DNA from: Phytophthora sp. 'mugwort'
Taxonomy: Eukaryota > Oomycota > Peronosporomycetes > Peronosporales > Peronosporaceae
Direction: 5' to 3'
DNA: 64,000 nt
Assembly: GCA_033558025.1 (NCBI GenBank)
Contig: JAUCEF010000007.1
Span: 2,294,001 to 2,358,000, forward strand
In this document: positions 23,601 through 34,398 of the stretch, piece by piece
Layout of the letters: every line of letters starts with the position of its first letter
Position numbering within the stretch: position 1 is the first letter of the stretch
Notes under the pieces: model-generated
The model's input: the letters and a program-made list of their open reading frames with translations, nothing else
What the model was told of the DNA's origin: nothing
Database searches by the model: none
Made by a program: the position numbers and the translations under genes

Positions 23601-23779
23601 TCACGGAAGCGCTACCCGAAAGCAACCTGGGTAGTATGGCCGTGCAGTACCTCAAGCAGGAGAAGAAAGTGCAGCGCCTTGTGCAGGACGTGCGCTCGTC
23701 GCAGCTACCGAACAGGGACGAGATCGCCGACCTCATCGCTCGCGGTGGCGTCCGCGCTGGCATGGACACGCCCAAGTAG
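20612..23779 (+). CDS. NAD-dependent glutamate dehydrogenase, mitochondrial
   Basis: This enzyme deaminates glutamate to 2-oxoglutarate and ammonium with NAD, feeding amino-acid carbon into the TCA cycle. It is the large eukaryotic type, 1055 residues and intronless. The N-terminus (MMQVSQFRALRRAQS, then TLTRAFSAQ) is basic and amphipathic with few acids, like a mitochondrial presequence. Residues about 30-470 form the regulatory arm. The catalytic core follows with FRDIARGGLRMV near residue 515, the substrate-binding lysine in PEGGSKAVVLCD near 560, and a dinucleotide-binding GGTDGDVAGNVIKI near 700. The AGGRPNTI motif follows near 795. The frame is also open upstream to 20369, but that stretch reads like non-coding sequence and lies upstream of the initiator at 20547. 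The strong coding bias also creates long antisense frames, which are shadows. Confidence 0.93.
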   Translation: MMQVSQFRALRRAQSTLHNNRPLKTTLTRAFSAQSDVAVEVCEEEMLRALDKFQKEAAGNTVPWFLENMPPSYFRSIQEEDRLQHLNTITALVGAEQPEVLLRSPDQKVFSHFRSGANFPGRLANVLDQLPQTVDGTTLARVKIFTALDDSLGLDIFRFGQQEPFLNKTENEKQARAAIQQFCADLQAGKYAGNANYPQSGPHFEPEAVDAFLNSSNSMYVQFSSPRRLAKQMELLQRVRGTEGVVVDVEHNWETRSEENKYATNGVPQTMLTIAASNVIPKSFMQKAATYLGLCNLNVMRAHLDVVNNGDDHVAMIRILVQPSVEALKEKLEFEWSKISGNLKYLKWVDDRPVNLTLQHPDLGISRAELIYAYGNMMHGVLAKKDPFAYSLTRIMETLEHKQHLPFASRISDFFLKKFDPQQRPMTDAEQDAIVEEIKADIRRNVEQEDAIVLLNTMADAVRGTLRTNKFVRERYALSLRMDPKVMGYGTVGKDTPFGVFFIYGRRFKGFHVRFRDIARGGLRMVYPSSTDAHALESARQYNEAYNLAFAQQLKNKDIPEGGSKAVVLCDPIVGPIGDVAPRDFIIRKSVKAFSDALLDLNTTDEAVKEKIVDYYGQDELIYLGPDENIIPEDIVWMTNRAAYRGYPVPRAFISSKPDAGFNHKVYGVTSEGVAVFADVALRSQNIDPTKEPFTVKITGGTDGDVAGNVIKILYREYGSNLRVVGICDGTGVIEDPKGLDMGELLRLVDESLPLSSFDGSKISSATGVKHDISTVEGIRARNTMHNRVKSDLFIPAGGRPNTINENNWRDYLDADGTPSSGLIVEGANLFVTPEARQLLFDNAGVVIVKDSSANKCGVVCSSYEIVASMLLETDEFLAVKDELVMEVVDKLRALARVEAQLLFREYKKDPSSALPPASERISRAITRVHDAVLVHFDDVCDEDQQILFTLLLEHLPPKLRELALDRVHQNVPLAYIRSIVASSLASKIVYREGLQFTEALPESNLGSMAVQYLKQEKKVQRLVQDVRSSQLPNRDEIADLIARGGVRAGMDTPK

Positions 23780-24057
23780 AAATGTCATCAATTAATTAAA
23801 ATAAACATGAACATGAATTCTTGTTGAAAGGATTGACTGGAGACGTGGTTGATACAATATTCTTTTTTTTTTGGCGTGAGGTGTAGACTTATTTTGTTGC
23901 AGAAGCGCCTGACACTCGGAACGGCTGCACATCGTAGGGGTTTTTATCCGTTGTGAGTTTATTTCGACAATCCGTTCACTAACGTATAATAGCTGAAGAG
24001 AAGTGTCTATCTGACCTTGGCGATTGTACACACTTCATACAAATTCCTAGTAGTACG

Positions 24058-26178
24058 ATGGAAAGCAAGCAGCAAGAGCAGGACCGTGTTGATCCCGCGT
24101 CAGAGCTTCACAAGGAAAAGGAGATGTCAACTAGAGGTGGGTCCCCACCATTCTATTTATCAAGTGGATCATTGGTTACTGATGCCCCTCCCTTACTTGC
24201 AGATGCAGCGGTAGGATGCTGCAAAATCGTCGTCATGGGGGGTTCTACATTGTAGAGATTTATCAAATTGTGTATTGCGGATGCTGCAGGTTGCGTTCTT
24301 GGAGAATCGAGGCGCAGTCGTGAAGAACAAAACGCCCTCAAACGCAACTCTTCTGAGTGCTGGCCTCAAGGGAAACCTGTCTCCTTCCGAGGCAACCGCC
24401 CAGTTGCGTGTGCTATGCCGAAAGTTCGCAGCCCTCACAGAAAAAGTGAAGGTAGATCGTGGGTCACCACCTTGATTTTTTCCGGACTAATTTTTTTGTC
24501 GCTGGGCATTTGTTAGGACGAAACCAAAATTCGTGAAGCTGCGGAACGCGAAGTTCGTCGACTCAAAGCGCTGCTCGACAAAGAGGCATCACCGGTCGTT
24601 GCATCCTGCCGTGCTGAATCACAAGCCTACGTCCGTGAACTGAGAGAGGCCCATGACAAGCTGAAACGTGAGCTGCGACTCGAAAAAGAGAAGAACGAGC
24701 GAGTAGTGGCAAAAGCGTTAGAGCTTGAGCGCGAGAAGAGCGCACTTTTAGCGACGCAGTCCCAAGCGAACACACGCAGTGTCAGTAATTCACTACAAGA
24801 AAGCAGCTTGAAGCATTCGTCTGCTTGGGATAAAGAGCAGGTGTCCAAGATCCAGTCAACGCTCCAGCTCACAATCGAAGAGCTTGAAGAAGAGCTGTCA
24901 CGAAAAGACGAGGAGGCGCAAACGTACCGCGAACGATCGCAGCGTGATCGCGCCCGCATCAAAGCACTGGAGGATGAAATCCGCGCTAAGGATGACGCCC
25001 AGCAGGCTGCTCAAGAAGCTCGACGACAGCTGGAAGCAGATTTACGGCAAGCTCAGACCGATATCACAAACGAGCTGGAGAACATGGAGCGTATCCACGA
25101 CCAAGCACAGGAAGACCGAGCGCTGCGTGAAACTTTGGAGCAACAACTAGTAACACTTGGGGAAGTGAACGCAGCCCTGGAACAGCGAAGTCGTGCACTT
25201 GTTCGGCGGCTGGAGCTCTCGTCAGCTGTGACAGAAGAGTACCAAGATCTCAAGGTGCAGCTCCGTGATGCTGAAGTGGATAATGAGACCCTAGTTCAAA
25301 CGGTACGTCAAGGATGTCAATCAAATGTATAGTAACTTCTTTCCTCACTCACCTTGTAGCACTTGTTTGTTTTCTGAGTACAGCTCCGACACTTAAAGGA
25401 GGAGCAATTTAACCGCGAAAAGGACTGGAAGGTGCGGCTGGAAAGTGCCAAGGAAGAGAAAGCACAAGTGGAGCAACAAGTACGCGAGCTTGAGGAAGAT
25501 CTCGCTTCGCTCCAAGCTCAGAATTCACTCTTTTCCGAATGGATGCTTGTTCGCAATGAAAACGCGATGGCGGCACAGCGTGGGGTTCCTCACGATCAAG
25601 GCCACTTACAGCACCAACAGCAAACGAAACCCCGAGCTGCTTCACCCACGGCGAAGCGCACGAACGCGTGGCATTTGGAGCAAGAGTACGAGGCTGACTG
25701 CAGCAGCAATAGCAATTACGCCTACCGTGATGTCGAGCGCGACAACTTGCCATGCAGTCGCTCCAATCTCCGTAGACGTCGACCTGCTTCGCCCCACCAA
25801 AGTGTTCGCAGCGAGCACGATGATGAGCCACACTATTTCCTGTCCAAGACAAGCGTCAGATCTCGCCCTGGATCCCCGCCAGCGTCCAGAAAAGCATCGT
25901 CGCGCAAGTGGCAATCCAAGAGTCCATCAAGTCCCCGTGGGGCAGCACGCCGTTGCAACGCGGAGCGAGTGACTCCTCTGTCCCAGGAAAGAAAGATGTC
26001 GACAGCTTCTTTGTCGTCCCTCAGTTCGTTGGCCACCAGTGCGGCGGCGTCTTCGTCCTCCTTCGACCACGAACGACTGCGGAAGCTCATGAGCCGCAAT
26101 CGCGAGCTACAGCAGCGACTTCAACAGGAAACAATGGCCACGCAAAGCCTCGAGCAAGAGATCACCAACATGACGTGA
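24058..26178 (+). CDS. Unknown coiled-coil protein, four exons
   Basis: I do not recognise a named family. The proposed exons are 24058-24136 (MESKQQEQDRVD), one ending at 24451, then 24517-25302 and 25384-26178. The last two joins (AAG to GAC, and ACG to CTC) are phase 0 with GT-AG borders. The start of exon 2 is uncertain; an acceptor near 24258 would keep the frame. Exon 2 carries NLSPSEATAQLRVLCRKFAA. Exon 3 is almost entirely charged coiled coil (LQLTIEELEEELSRKDEEA). Exon 4 begins with more coil, passes through a Ser/Arg/Pro-rich disordered stretch, and ends with a short coil (LMSRNRELQQRLQQE). The gene is 280 bp downstream of glutamate dehydrogenase in the same direction and is the last supported host gene before the repeat-rich block. 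Confidence 0.7.
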
Positions 26179-27540
26179 TTGACGATCGACACCCATTTTG
26201 CCGCTTCAAACAGGACTTCACAAAATTTATCAAACAAGACTTCAATTTTTAATTTGTTTAAAAATTGAATGATGGAAAAATTAGAGCCGAGAAACCGATA
26301 ATAATAGGTTTTACAGAGCCTTTAATGTACCGATATTCCGATTTCGGTAACCCGGTATTATTAATAAGTACGGGAGGAGGGAGACTTAGTTAGTCGATGC
26401 AGCAAAACACAGTATTTATTTGCATTAGGATTCGATTACTGTACTCCTGACCTATACTAGCCGAGCGCCGCCGCCTACGCGGCGGTGGGTTTAGTTTTGG
26501 TCCCAGTATATTGAAAGCCCGTCGGAGCGCAGCGGAGGCGGGCAGGGCACACATAAAAAAAATATTTAATTTTCAACCAACCATTTAATTATATCTCCAC
26601 CAATGGCCGCCTTCGGCGGAAGATTGTTTTAGCGAATGAGGGCCGCCTTCGCTGCGCTCGGCAGCCAATGAGATTGCGTCTAGAATCACGTTATGGCGTG
26701 ACAGACGGACGGAGCGACGCTAGCGTTGAGTTTTAGGATTGTCGTATGAATCGATCTTGTCTCAACACCTGCATCAACAGCACAATGCTGAGCGAGACTG
26801 TCGATTAAATCAGCTGCTGCTAGGCCAGCATCGTCCTCCATGGTGCCTCGCAATTCTCCACACTGTAATCGATTGCGAGATCCTTTGCCTATATCGCTAG
26901 CATCTTGGGTGAAATTAGAACGGCCTCTTTCGAAGATCATTCATTTACCTAACTATCTCCTCATCAGCTGGAAGGCAACTACGTACCTATACCTGGGCTT
27001 TCTTCTTACGACCGCCGTTCTTTACACCGCATTGTTGTTCGACTGTGAGCTTGTCCTTGTCGTATAGCCATCGCAAGAAGAACTTTCGTCGCGATTCATA
27101 GGCATAGGAAAAAACATCCTCTACTTAATTACCTTCCGAGCATCGCTGGATGTCTCTTGGGCTTTCGTGCGCTTAGCTTTTCGTGCGCGGTGAAGGATTA
27201 CCTACGCCGGCATCACCATGAATGGCGATCGCTTGGCGGTCTCACTAAAATCGGGATCAAAACCGGTAAAACCATATCGATATGTTTGCTACGGAACTTA
27301 TATGCGGCAATAATGCCCTTGTTTAAGTGCCCACGCATTCCCGTCGGCGCAGATGCATAATGGTTAGGGTAAGATACCAATGGGCCAGCGACCATCCAAT
27401 CTAACAGAGAACAGTGTGCTCAAGCACGTCCAGGCAGCGACTTGTTTTGAACCACCAATAATACTGCTCCTGCACAAGCTCCCCACGCACGCACTTTTCT
27501 CTTCCCCCCCACCGTTCTGCACTGATGCAGCTACCCGACG
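26179..27540. other. Intergenic and decayed repeat sequence
   Basis: No host gene is supported here. At 26460-26680 there are several GC-rich short palindromes in AT-rich DNA. On the minus strand at about 27200-26686 there are broken frames (for example SRNRLQCGELRGTMEDDAGL) that look like an eroded ORF of unknown type. I cannot assign a transposon class. Confidence 0.45.
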
Positions 27541-27729
27541 ACGCACAAGCGGTTCAAGGCGTAATCCCTCCCTTCACGGTGCCGTTGCCGCTGGCATGGT
27601 GCGACCTGACGCCCGCACAGGTGACAGCTTCTCCTGTCTTAACGTTAGCACCGCCGCCAGCATCAGCGAAAGACAAGTCAGATTGAAGTCCGAGAGCAGC
27701 CAAGAAATCAAGGGGCTTCAAAGCGGAAG

Positions 27730-27953
27730 GCTCTGCCTGTCGTTCAACTGGCAACTGCGTTGCAAGGAGGCATGGAGGCCATCGCGGCATCTTTCGGCTC
27801 CCGCTCAGCTACGGATAACAACCTGCGCTCACTGGCAGAACTGCTGCAGAAACAGCAAGAAGAGACTTGTCGGTTCCAAGAGATGCAGCTGCAGCTGCTG
27901 AAGGAGTTGGTGACTCAGCGCAAAGAGTATGTTAATGTAGCTCGTGTTTCTTG
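27730..27953 (+). pseudogene. Harbinger element 1: C-terminal remnant of Myb/SANT-like partner protein
   Basis: The open frame begins PVVQLATALQGGMEAIAASF and continues as a Gln/Glu-rich helix (LLQKQQEETCRF) to a stop at 27951-27953. It is clearly related to VQLTTAMQTGMLAIASSGS in the second element at 34.2 kb. The upstream part is broken into other frames. PIF/Harbinger elements typically carry a Myb/SANT-like DNA-binding ORF beside the transposase. Here it faces the transposase at 28.06-29.17 kb, as in the second copy. Confidence 0.6.
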
Positions 27954-28059
27954 AGGTTGGCTGCTTGCATCCAGCGAACGCTACCACTAAGAGATCTGCA
28001 ATATCGTCGCGCTTCGTGATGCCTTGCTGATGTCAGATTGGTTGCTCGGTTTCGTTGGG

Positions 28060-29170
28060 TTCTTCGGCTACATTCGCTGGGGCATAGCGTGGAGAGGATC
28101 GTCTCCATCGACTTGCGTTTTGTCCTGTACAAGAGTTAGCAAGTTATGGAGAACTAACATCCGATAATTACATTGCACACAGTTGCCGACGATTTTTGTT
28201 CCACCTTGCCTAGAATAACTCGAAAGCGATTTTTGAGTCGGCCAAATGCGCACTCAACCACCATGCGAGTTCGTGAGTGCGCTAGGTTGTAGACTCGCTT
28301 GCGGCGATCGTCCACTGCCTCAGCTTCGGGAAAAGGCGTCAGCATGTGGCCTCAAATCTTATAGCCTGCATCGGCAACCAAGTGCTTTCCTGGTGGGATA
28401 CAGCTTGATAGCCTGTTGCATGCATGACAACCATCACGTTAACAGCAGGTTCAATACCAAGCTAGCAATAGGGACATCTATCTTACCGCTTCGCACGGCC
28501 GATCTGTTCCACAAGGTCTGGTCATTGTTCGACCCAGAGCGGATGGAAATCGAGCGGAATAGACCACAGTGGTCGACGATTACTTGTACATTTACCGCAG
28601 GAAAGTTCTTCCGACAGTATCAGACCTCGAAATCGTGAGGGCGTGCAATTCGATCGAGCTCCCGTCGATGGTGCCAACCGTTCCTGGGAAGCCAGCAGTG
28701 GCGAAGAAGCCTTCCTCGATGGCGTCCACCTCGTCCGTTAATGGCATGACGACATCCCTTCTGGCCATAGCGCTGAGCACAGCAAGAGCCTCGTTGATAT
28801 ACACAACATCACGAGACCTTGAAATGACCAGCGCGGATACCGCCTGGTCCACCGTGCCACCTTGAGCGAGGTACATCATGGTCAGTGCAACACGCTTGAT
28901 TAGCCGGTGCTTGCAGTTAGGGCCGGGCCCGTGACCCCACGCCACACGCACCAGCTTGTAGATGCGCAGGAACGACCTCCTATCGCACCGAAGCTTCTTG
29001 CGAAGCCAGCCTGTGCCCGGCGTACGGAGAGCATCTTCGAATGCATGCGTAGGAAACGTCATGGGTGGTCCAGGTGGTTGCCGAAGGCCGCGCTTGTCTG
29101 CAGCAACAACTACCACACTGACGCAGGCACCTATGGCGACAGCGATAACGGCAGCAGAGATGTCGTCCAT
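28060..29170 (-). pseudogene. Harbinger element 1: PIF/Harbinger (DDE_Tnp_4) transposase, frameshifted
   Basis: The first frame (29170-28592) opens MDDISAAVIAVAIGACVSVV and reaches the first catalytic Asp in GTVGTIDGSSIEL. After a frame change, a downstream frame (28345-28068) holds the third-motif region HSRTRMVVECAFGRLKNRFR, a hallmark of DDE_Tnp_4. The segment between them (about 28.35-28.6 kb) is open only in pieces, so the gene is not functional as it stands. N-terminal helices (RRSFLRIYKLVRVAWG) match the family's usual pre-catalytic region. Terminal repeats and target-site duplications were not identified. Confidence 0.8.
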
Positions 29171-29183
29171 GGCACAATTGTTT

Positions 29184-29920
29184 TCTGGTTAGCACACCTC
29201 ATGGAGCTGTTCCCAGAACAAGTGGTTTCAGAAAGAACTTGCTTAATTGCTACATTGTGCTGCTTTGACAAATTAGATTAGCTTTTGCGTTTCGGCACAG
29301 AATGCGTTCTCCACCTGAACAAAGGCCTAAAACGTGCTCAACATCATGCAATATGATTGGCCACTCTTACATGAGGCTGTCCTCTACATGCGGGGGAAAT
29401 CGGTATTGTGCGTGCTAACGGATAATGCCAAATTAGTGCACCCGTTGCCGAAATATAAAAACTCCTCTCAAATCTGATAGATTTGTCGAGCTTACAACAT
29501 GTATTGCTAATACTAACTTCAAACAATTAAGTGCACGGTTTGAGATCAAGTCGGAAAAAGGTTACAGACCAGAAGCCCCCCCCCCCCACGACACCCCAAA
29601 CAATGGGATCCTCGTATTAAGTCAAAATAGACAGCGACATTACTTTATTTTATCCAATCAGAACATAATCGATAATGCTGGACAGCGTGCCATGTAGAGG
29701 CGACCAACAAGATCTCCAGTGCATTCCCTATTTCCACGCCGATACCACGACCCAAGGCACACATCAGAACACGTACGTCATCAAGCAAACGCGAGGCTCT
29801 CGAGCGCGTTACCGCTGAGAGCTGCAAACCAACCGCTCGAGATCTCAAGATTCCGCTAAGCACACTGAAAAATTGGAGGGTTTAGGTTTAGAGAAAGCAA
29901 GAAGAGGACATTATCGAATT
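29184..29920. other. Repeat-derived sequence without a recognisable gene
   Basis: I see no coding region in this stretch. It holds a C homopolymer at about 29577-29587. It probably contains the boundary between the Harbinger copy and the next element, but no terminal repeat could be fixed by eye. Confidence 0.35.
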
Positions 29921-29924
29921 CAAG

Positions 29925-31110
29925 GGGGCGCAAACTAGCAAGACGCTGAATGGTCAGGGAGCTAACAGCATTATTCCATTCTCGCACTACCTCGTCACTT
30001 ACATGAAGGACTTGCGTCGCGAGGAGGAGGTGGGATTATCTTATTGTCTGTTGCAACTCTTACTAACTGTTTTAACGACTTTATATGAGTATTTGTGCAC
30101 GGGAATTACAATAGAATACATTAGACAGCAGCATGGCGCATGGCTGCGCAGCTAATTATCTACTAAGTCCACCGAAGAGAGTGACGTAAATGCGGCTGTG
30201 TCATCGTTTTGCAGCGTGGTAAGCAAAATGCGTATTTTTCATTCGTCTTTTGGGATATTGAGCTTACAATTTATTGCAGTGAATTTTATTACTTTATGTA
30301 GGCACGGGTTTTCCGTACAGAAACCTCAATTTACGAAGAAAGCGACGAAACCTTGCAAGAAACCCACTTAAAATTTGCAATTGGTTTTTGGGAGGAGCAT
30401 GCAAACTATCCTGAAAGTGCCATTTTTAACATCGACGAGATTTACTTCGACACCCCGCCCCACAAGATATGGACTATTAAGGGGCATAGCGGCTCCGCAA
30501 AAGTCAAGCACGTCCAGAAAAACTCGGGGGGCTGACGGCGGTGCTCACTATTCGAGCGGACGGTAAAACCAAAGTTTTATGATATTGTTTTTAAAAAATG
30601 ATTTTATGTTATTGTTTGAAAAACAAATGCCGATACTATTTATGCTGCGGGGAATGCCAGTGGCACGGTGGAGTCTGATGAGCTCACAAGTTAACCAGAC
30701 GGATATGTGTACACGGTCCAGGATAATGGCTGGATGAACGCCACGGTTTGAAATTTTGCATTCAAAATTTGCTAAAGTATGAAATAGAGGCCCCTTCTGT
30801 TTTCTTCCTCGACAACTTTGACTCTCACATGTCGGAAGAGGGCCGAATATTGTTGCAGAGGTTACCTCTGCGGTTGTTTGTCCCGCCCCAGCAAATAATA
30901 CACCCGTCTGTCAGCCCCTTGACGTTGGAGCCATGGGGCCACTAAAAAATGGACAGCCGGCTGGCTATTAGAAAATGTTAATGGGACGAGAACTGCCCAG
31001 CAAAAAAGACTTGCTGCGGTGAATCGTATGATCAAAAGAACGAGAAAGGATTTCGGAAGAGTGTGTAGTGCGCAACTTGAGGGAAGCCATACCCAAAAAC
31101 CCAATCGTTG
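29925..31110 (+). pseudogene. DDE_1 (pogo/Tc5-like) transposase remnant
   Basis: Fragments in several frames are in the right order for a DDE_1 transposase. A helix with YLVTYMKDLRREEE lies near 30.0 kb. The first catalytic Asp is in FNIDEIYFDTPPHKIW (about 30.42-30.48 kb), followed by a stop near 30.53 kb. The second is in VFFLDNFDSHMSEEGR (about 30.80-30.84 kb). The third motif region PLDVGAMGPLK (about 30.91 kb) sits in another frame. Stops and frameshifts make it inactive. The family is common in oomycete genomes. Confidence 0.7.
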
Positions 31111-31500
31111 AGTTGTAATTGTGTAAAATATTCCAATTCTCGTCTTATTTGATTTTTTATATTATGTCTTGACACGTGTTGCTGTGCCCATCTGAGGAAA
31201 ACGTGACAAGGCAATGGTGCCCACCTGACACCACTCGACACCATCTTCGCCCATCCGTGACCAAAACTGAGCCGCTTGATACCCATCTGTCCCCATCTGG
31301 CTACAAGAGTTGGAAGTGGTGTTTGTTGAGTCTGGTCGGTATACGCGTTTGTGACGTATAGCCGGAAGCGCAACTATCACCAGGAAACGCAAGTGCATTC
31401 ACCCCCGTAAACGCAACATTACGCGAATTCCCAATAACTGTTCACTGGCAAAAGCAAAGCAATTATATTCACATACTTAGGTAGTCTGTAGTGTGTACTG

Positions 31501-31606
31501 CAGAGTCTTCTTGTCGACGTGTCCCGTTGAAATCGCGCCTGCTGGTTGGCAAAACAGCTGGTTTGCAGGCGCGATTTCAACGGGACACGTCAACAAGAAG
31601 ACTCTG
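31501..31606. repeat. Long inverted repeat with 42-bp arms
   Basis: Bases 31501-31542 are the reverse complement of 31565-31606 except for about one mismatch (GTCGACG against GTCAACA at the matching place). The spacer is 22 bp. The two flanks also show a direct repeat of GCTGGTTKGCA across the loop. Such a structure could be a foldback element, two transposon ends joined together, or a hairpin source of small RNA. It lies just past the 3' end of the Ulp1-like ORF cluster. Confidence 0.85.
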
Positions 31607-31714
31607 AAATGCGAGTAATACGTAAGCGCCACAATTGTAGCTATCCGTTTTAACCTCGAGATAGCACCCATAGCCTTGAATACGATACTCATCCAGCCGT
31701 CGCTCTGGAATCAG

Positions 31715-33437
31715 TTATACCACTTCTGCAGCCGCACGCACACCAACTTTGTGCGACGACTCCATTGGATCGCAGGAGACGAGGATTCGCTTACCACGGC
31801 CCGCCATGATAGAAAACCAGTGGTTTCCGTTGCAGTTCACTGATATCATAACTTGTTCGTTGGACGCGCCGAAAAATAGTTCAGACAGCGCGGCATTGCC
31901 GGTCCAAAAACTGCCGTTAATAGGCACGGTGATCATATTGTGATTCGCCACTCTCACCATTGGGTTTAGTCCGAACGCTTTTGTCATTAGTGTTTTCATG
32001 GTGTCGTCACTTATACATCTTTCTGCTGCGAGACCTAGCACATTCATCTATGCACATAACAACACACTGCATCAGTAAGAGGTCAACATATCTACACAAC
32101 ATCAACGTATCTTGGCGAAAGTAGCTAGTAGCTCCTTCAGTTATGTGACCATGCTCGGATCTTCCTGCACTTAAAAGTGAGAGTCGAAAAGTGAAGTCGA
32201 TTGTTGCGGTCCAATTCACGGTGTTTTCCACATGGCGCACAGCCGTGACAGCACGATGATAACCCTTCATCACGGCGAGCTTGCCCGTGCTAAATACCCC
32301 GACACCTGGAACTTCCACGGCGGCGTTACGCTCTGCAAGGCGTTACCTTTTTCTAGAGGGCGGTAACTTTGGCGTCACAGTTGCGCAGCATGTTCATCGC
32401 GAAGGCTCTAACTATTTCGTCGGCTTCGAAGAGTGTCTTAAAAGATGTAATTTGTTCAACTCCCAGGCAATAGGGCCCTTTGGCTTCTTGTTGAACACGA
32501 ACAGCTGAAATGTTTTTTAAAGTCGATGCCGTCGAGCTAAATGTCGGTTCGCCAGAGAGAATATCTGACACCGTCTTCATGATCGAGCTCATCGCTGATT
32601 CATCATTCGCCCTCGAGATCGCCTGGCTGCGTTTTGCCTTGACCTCTGTCGGTTTTGCCTTCGGTCGTCCTCTTGACCGCGGAGGTGGCTCGATGTCGAA
32701 GTCTTCGTGCTGGTTGAATTGACCGTATTTCCAGATATCGTCGATTGTTCAGTCGGTAGCGCTGCCGCTTCAGATTGTTGCTCCGTTGGTACCGTACCCG
32801 CTTCAGTTGGTACCATACCCATCTCATACGCGCTCGGACCTTCTTCAGATGATTGCTGCTCACACCTTGGCTCCATAGTCGCCCCTCGCACCGTCTTTTT
32901 TAATGGAGACGTCTCTACAACAGGCGTGTTTCCATCACCAATGATATGGTAGGACGTCTCGATAGGTGCTTGCACCACGGTGATGGCCTCCTCGTTCCTA
33001 ACTATCACTTCGGTTTGCGGTGTTTCAGACGTCATCGATAACGATGCCTTCTATATTGCATCAAGTGGCGTCTCGAATTCGCCGAATTCGAACCTGGGGG
33101 TGTTGCTCTTTTGTGATCTGCCTAACCACTTCTTCGCACTCACCAAGCTTAAACGACGAGATACCTCCTGAATAACGTTTAGGGCTGCGCGGTACTGAGG
33201 CATTCCCACCCCAGTCATGGTCTCGCTAATCTTACTCGCCACGTACTTGGCTTCCCGATATTTCCTGTTAGGCCATGGCCCAGGTAGCGGAATGCGTTCG
33301 TGTTCTCTTCTAGGGTTAGGTAGCTGCGACAGGGTCCTGGTGCGGGTCGGGATTTCAGAATCTGTTCCGAGACCAATCCGAGCGCGCTCTGCGAGGATAC
33401 GCGTTTTTATCATTCCACAATCCGATCGCTGCAGCAA
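31715..33437 (-). pseudogene. Mobile-element ORF cluster with Ulp1/C48-like cysteine protease remnant
   Basis: Read on the minus strand, broken frames run from 33437 down. There is an Arg-rich frame (KYREAKYVASKISETMTGVG), then a Ser/Thr/Gln-rich frame at 33035-32589 with the repeated words VPTE and LPTE. Frames at 32592-32353 and 32318-32007 follow. The final frame at 32047-31715 holds NCNGNHWFSIMAGRGKRI and VSCDPMESSH, which fit the His and Asp parts of a C48 (Ulp1-type) catalytic triad. The expected Cys segment downstream is absent or frameshifted. Ulp1-like proteases are carried by several eukaryotic DNA transposons. Element type is unknown; the protease call is moderate. Confidence 0.55.
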
Positions 33438-33606
33438 GCATGGTGGAAAGAAGCCCGCTCCAGGACGCAGCAGTGACCGCGCTGGCTTCCCCCGCTGGCT
33501 CCACCGACCCCAAGAGCTAAGACATGATGTAGGGCGAGACTCAGAATCGATTGCGGTCTCTCCCGTTGGTCAAGTGACATCGGCAGCCGCTCCGCAGAGC
33601 AGTCCA

Positions 33607-34227
33607 CCTACACGCGGTCACCGAGCACCTAGAAGAGCGAAAGGCACGGGAAAAGCAAAGCAGCCTCGCTTGGAGTGGACCAATGCCATGGTCTCGAAGC
33701 TCCTGAGATCCGCTTCAAGATGGACGGAGTGGAGAAGCGCAAGAAAGAAAGCCGACACCAACGTGAAGAGAGCGTTGGCGTGGCAATATTTCGCCAATGT
33801 GCTGTCGGAAGAGCTGCACACCGTCGTGTCGAACGACCAGGTAAGCGTAGCGTCATTGCAGTTGTTGAGACACTTCTATCTAGCTAATCCTTTTTGCCTG
33901 TGCGTTTGCTTCTACTTGACATCGAAGTGTAGGAAAATGAAGTGTCAACACAGAAAGAGAAAGAGGGACATGCAGGCAACAGGCAACAACCCGCTAGAGC
34001 CAATTGATGATACTTACTGGTCAATTATAAACGATGGCTTTGCATCGCATACTGGGATTAGCAGCGACGTCGTTTTCGATTCGAACATAGACGATATTCC
34101 CGATGAAGGTGACGAGTCAGACGACAAGGGGCCACTCGTATCCAAGGATGAAAAGAAGCCACCGCTTGTGCAATTAACGACGGCAATGCAGACAGGCATG
34201 CTAGCTATTGCTTCTTCAGGCTCCTAG
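33607..34227 (+). pseudogene. Harbinger element 2: Myb/SANT-like partner protein, broken
   Basis: A Myb/SANT-like helix set (PRLEWTNAMVSKLLRSASRW, then KRALAWQYFANVLSEELH) is followed at 33841 by a good intron donor (GTAAGC), with an acceptor TGTAG at 33928-33932. Splicing leads into a frame that needs a 1-base shift to reach RDMQATGNNPLEPIDDTYW. The frame then runs acidic (DDIPDEGDESDDKG) to VQLTTAMQTGMLAIASSGS and a TAG at 34225-34227. After the TAG the same frame stays open (RNDMIDSVIETLN) for more than 100 bp, so the TAG is probably a disabling mutation. It faces the transposase at 34.4-35.5 kb. Confidence 0.65.
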
Positions 34228-34398
34228 CGCAACGACATGATCGATTCAGTTATTGAGACTTTGAACGTTCAGCACGCCGAAAGCCTTCGTACAAGAGCAG
34301 CAAACTGCATTGATGAGGATACTAGTATAGAAGCTGCAAAAGTAGAACAACTACGGGTATTTCATAAACAACGACGCTATATCGTCGCGTTTACCTTC

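Noticed and set aside
29645..29863. 72-codon minus-strand frame near 29.7 kb
   Set aside because: Short, no domain, unsupported start, in repeat-derived DNA.
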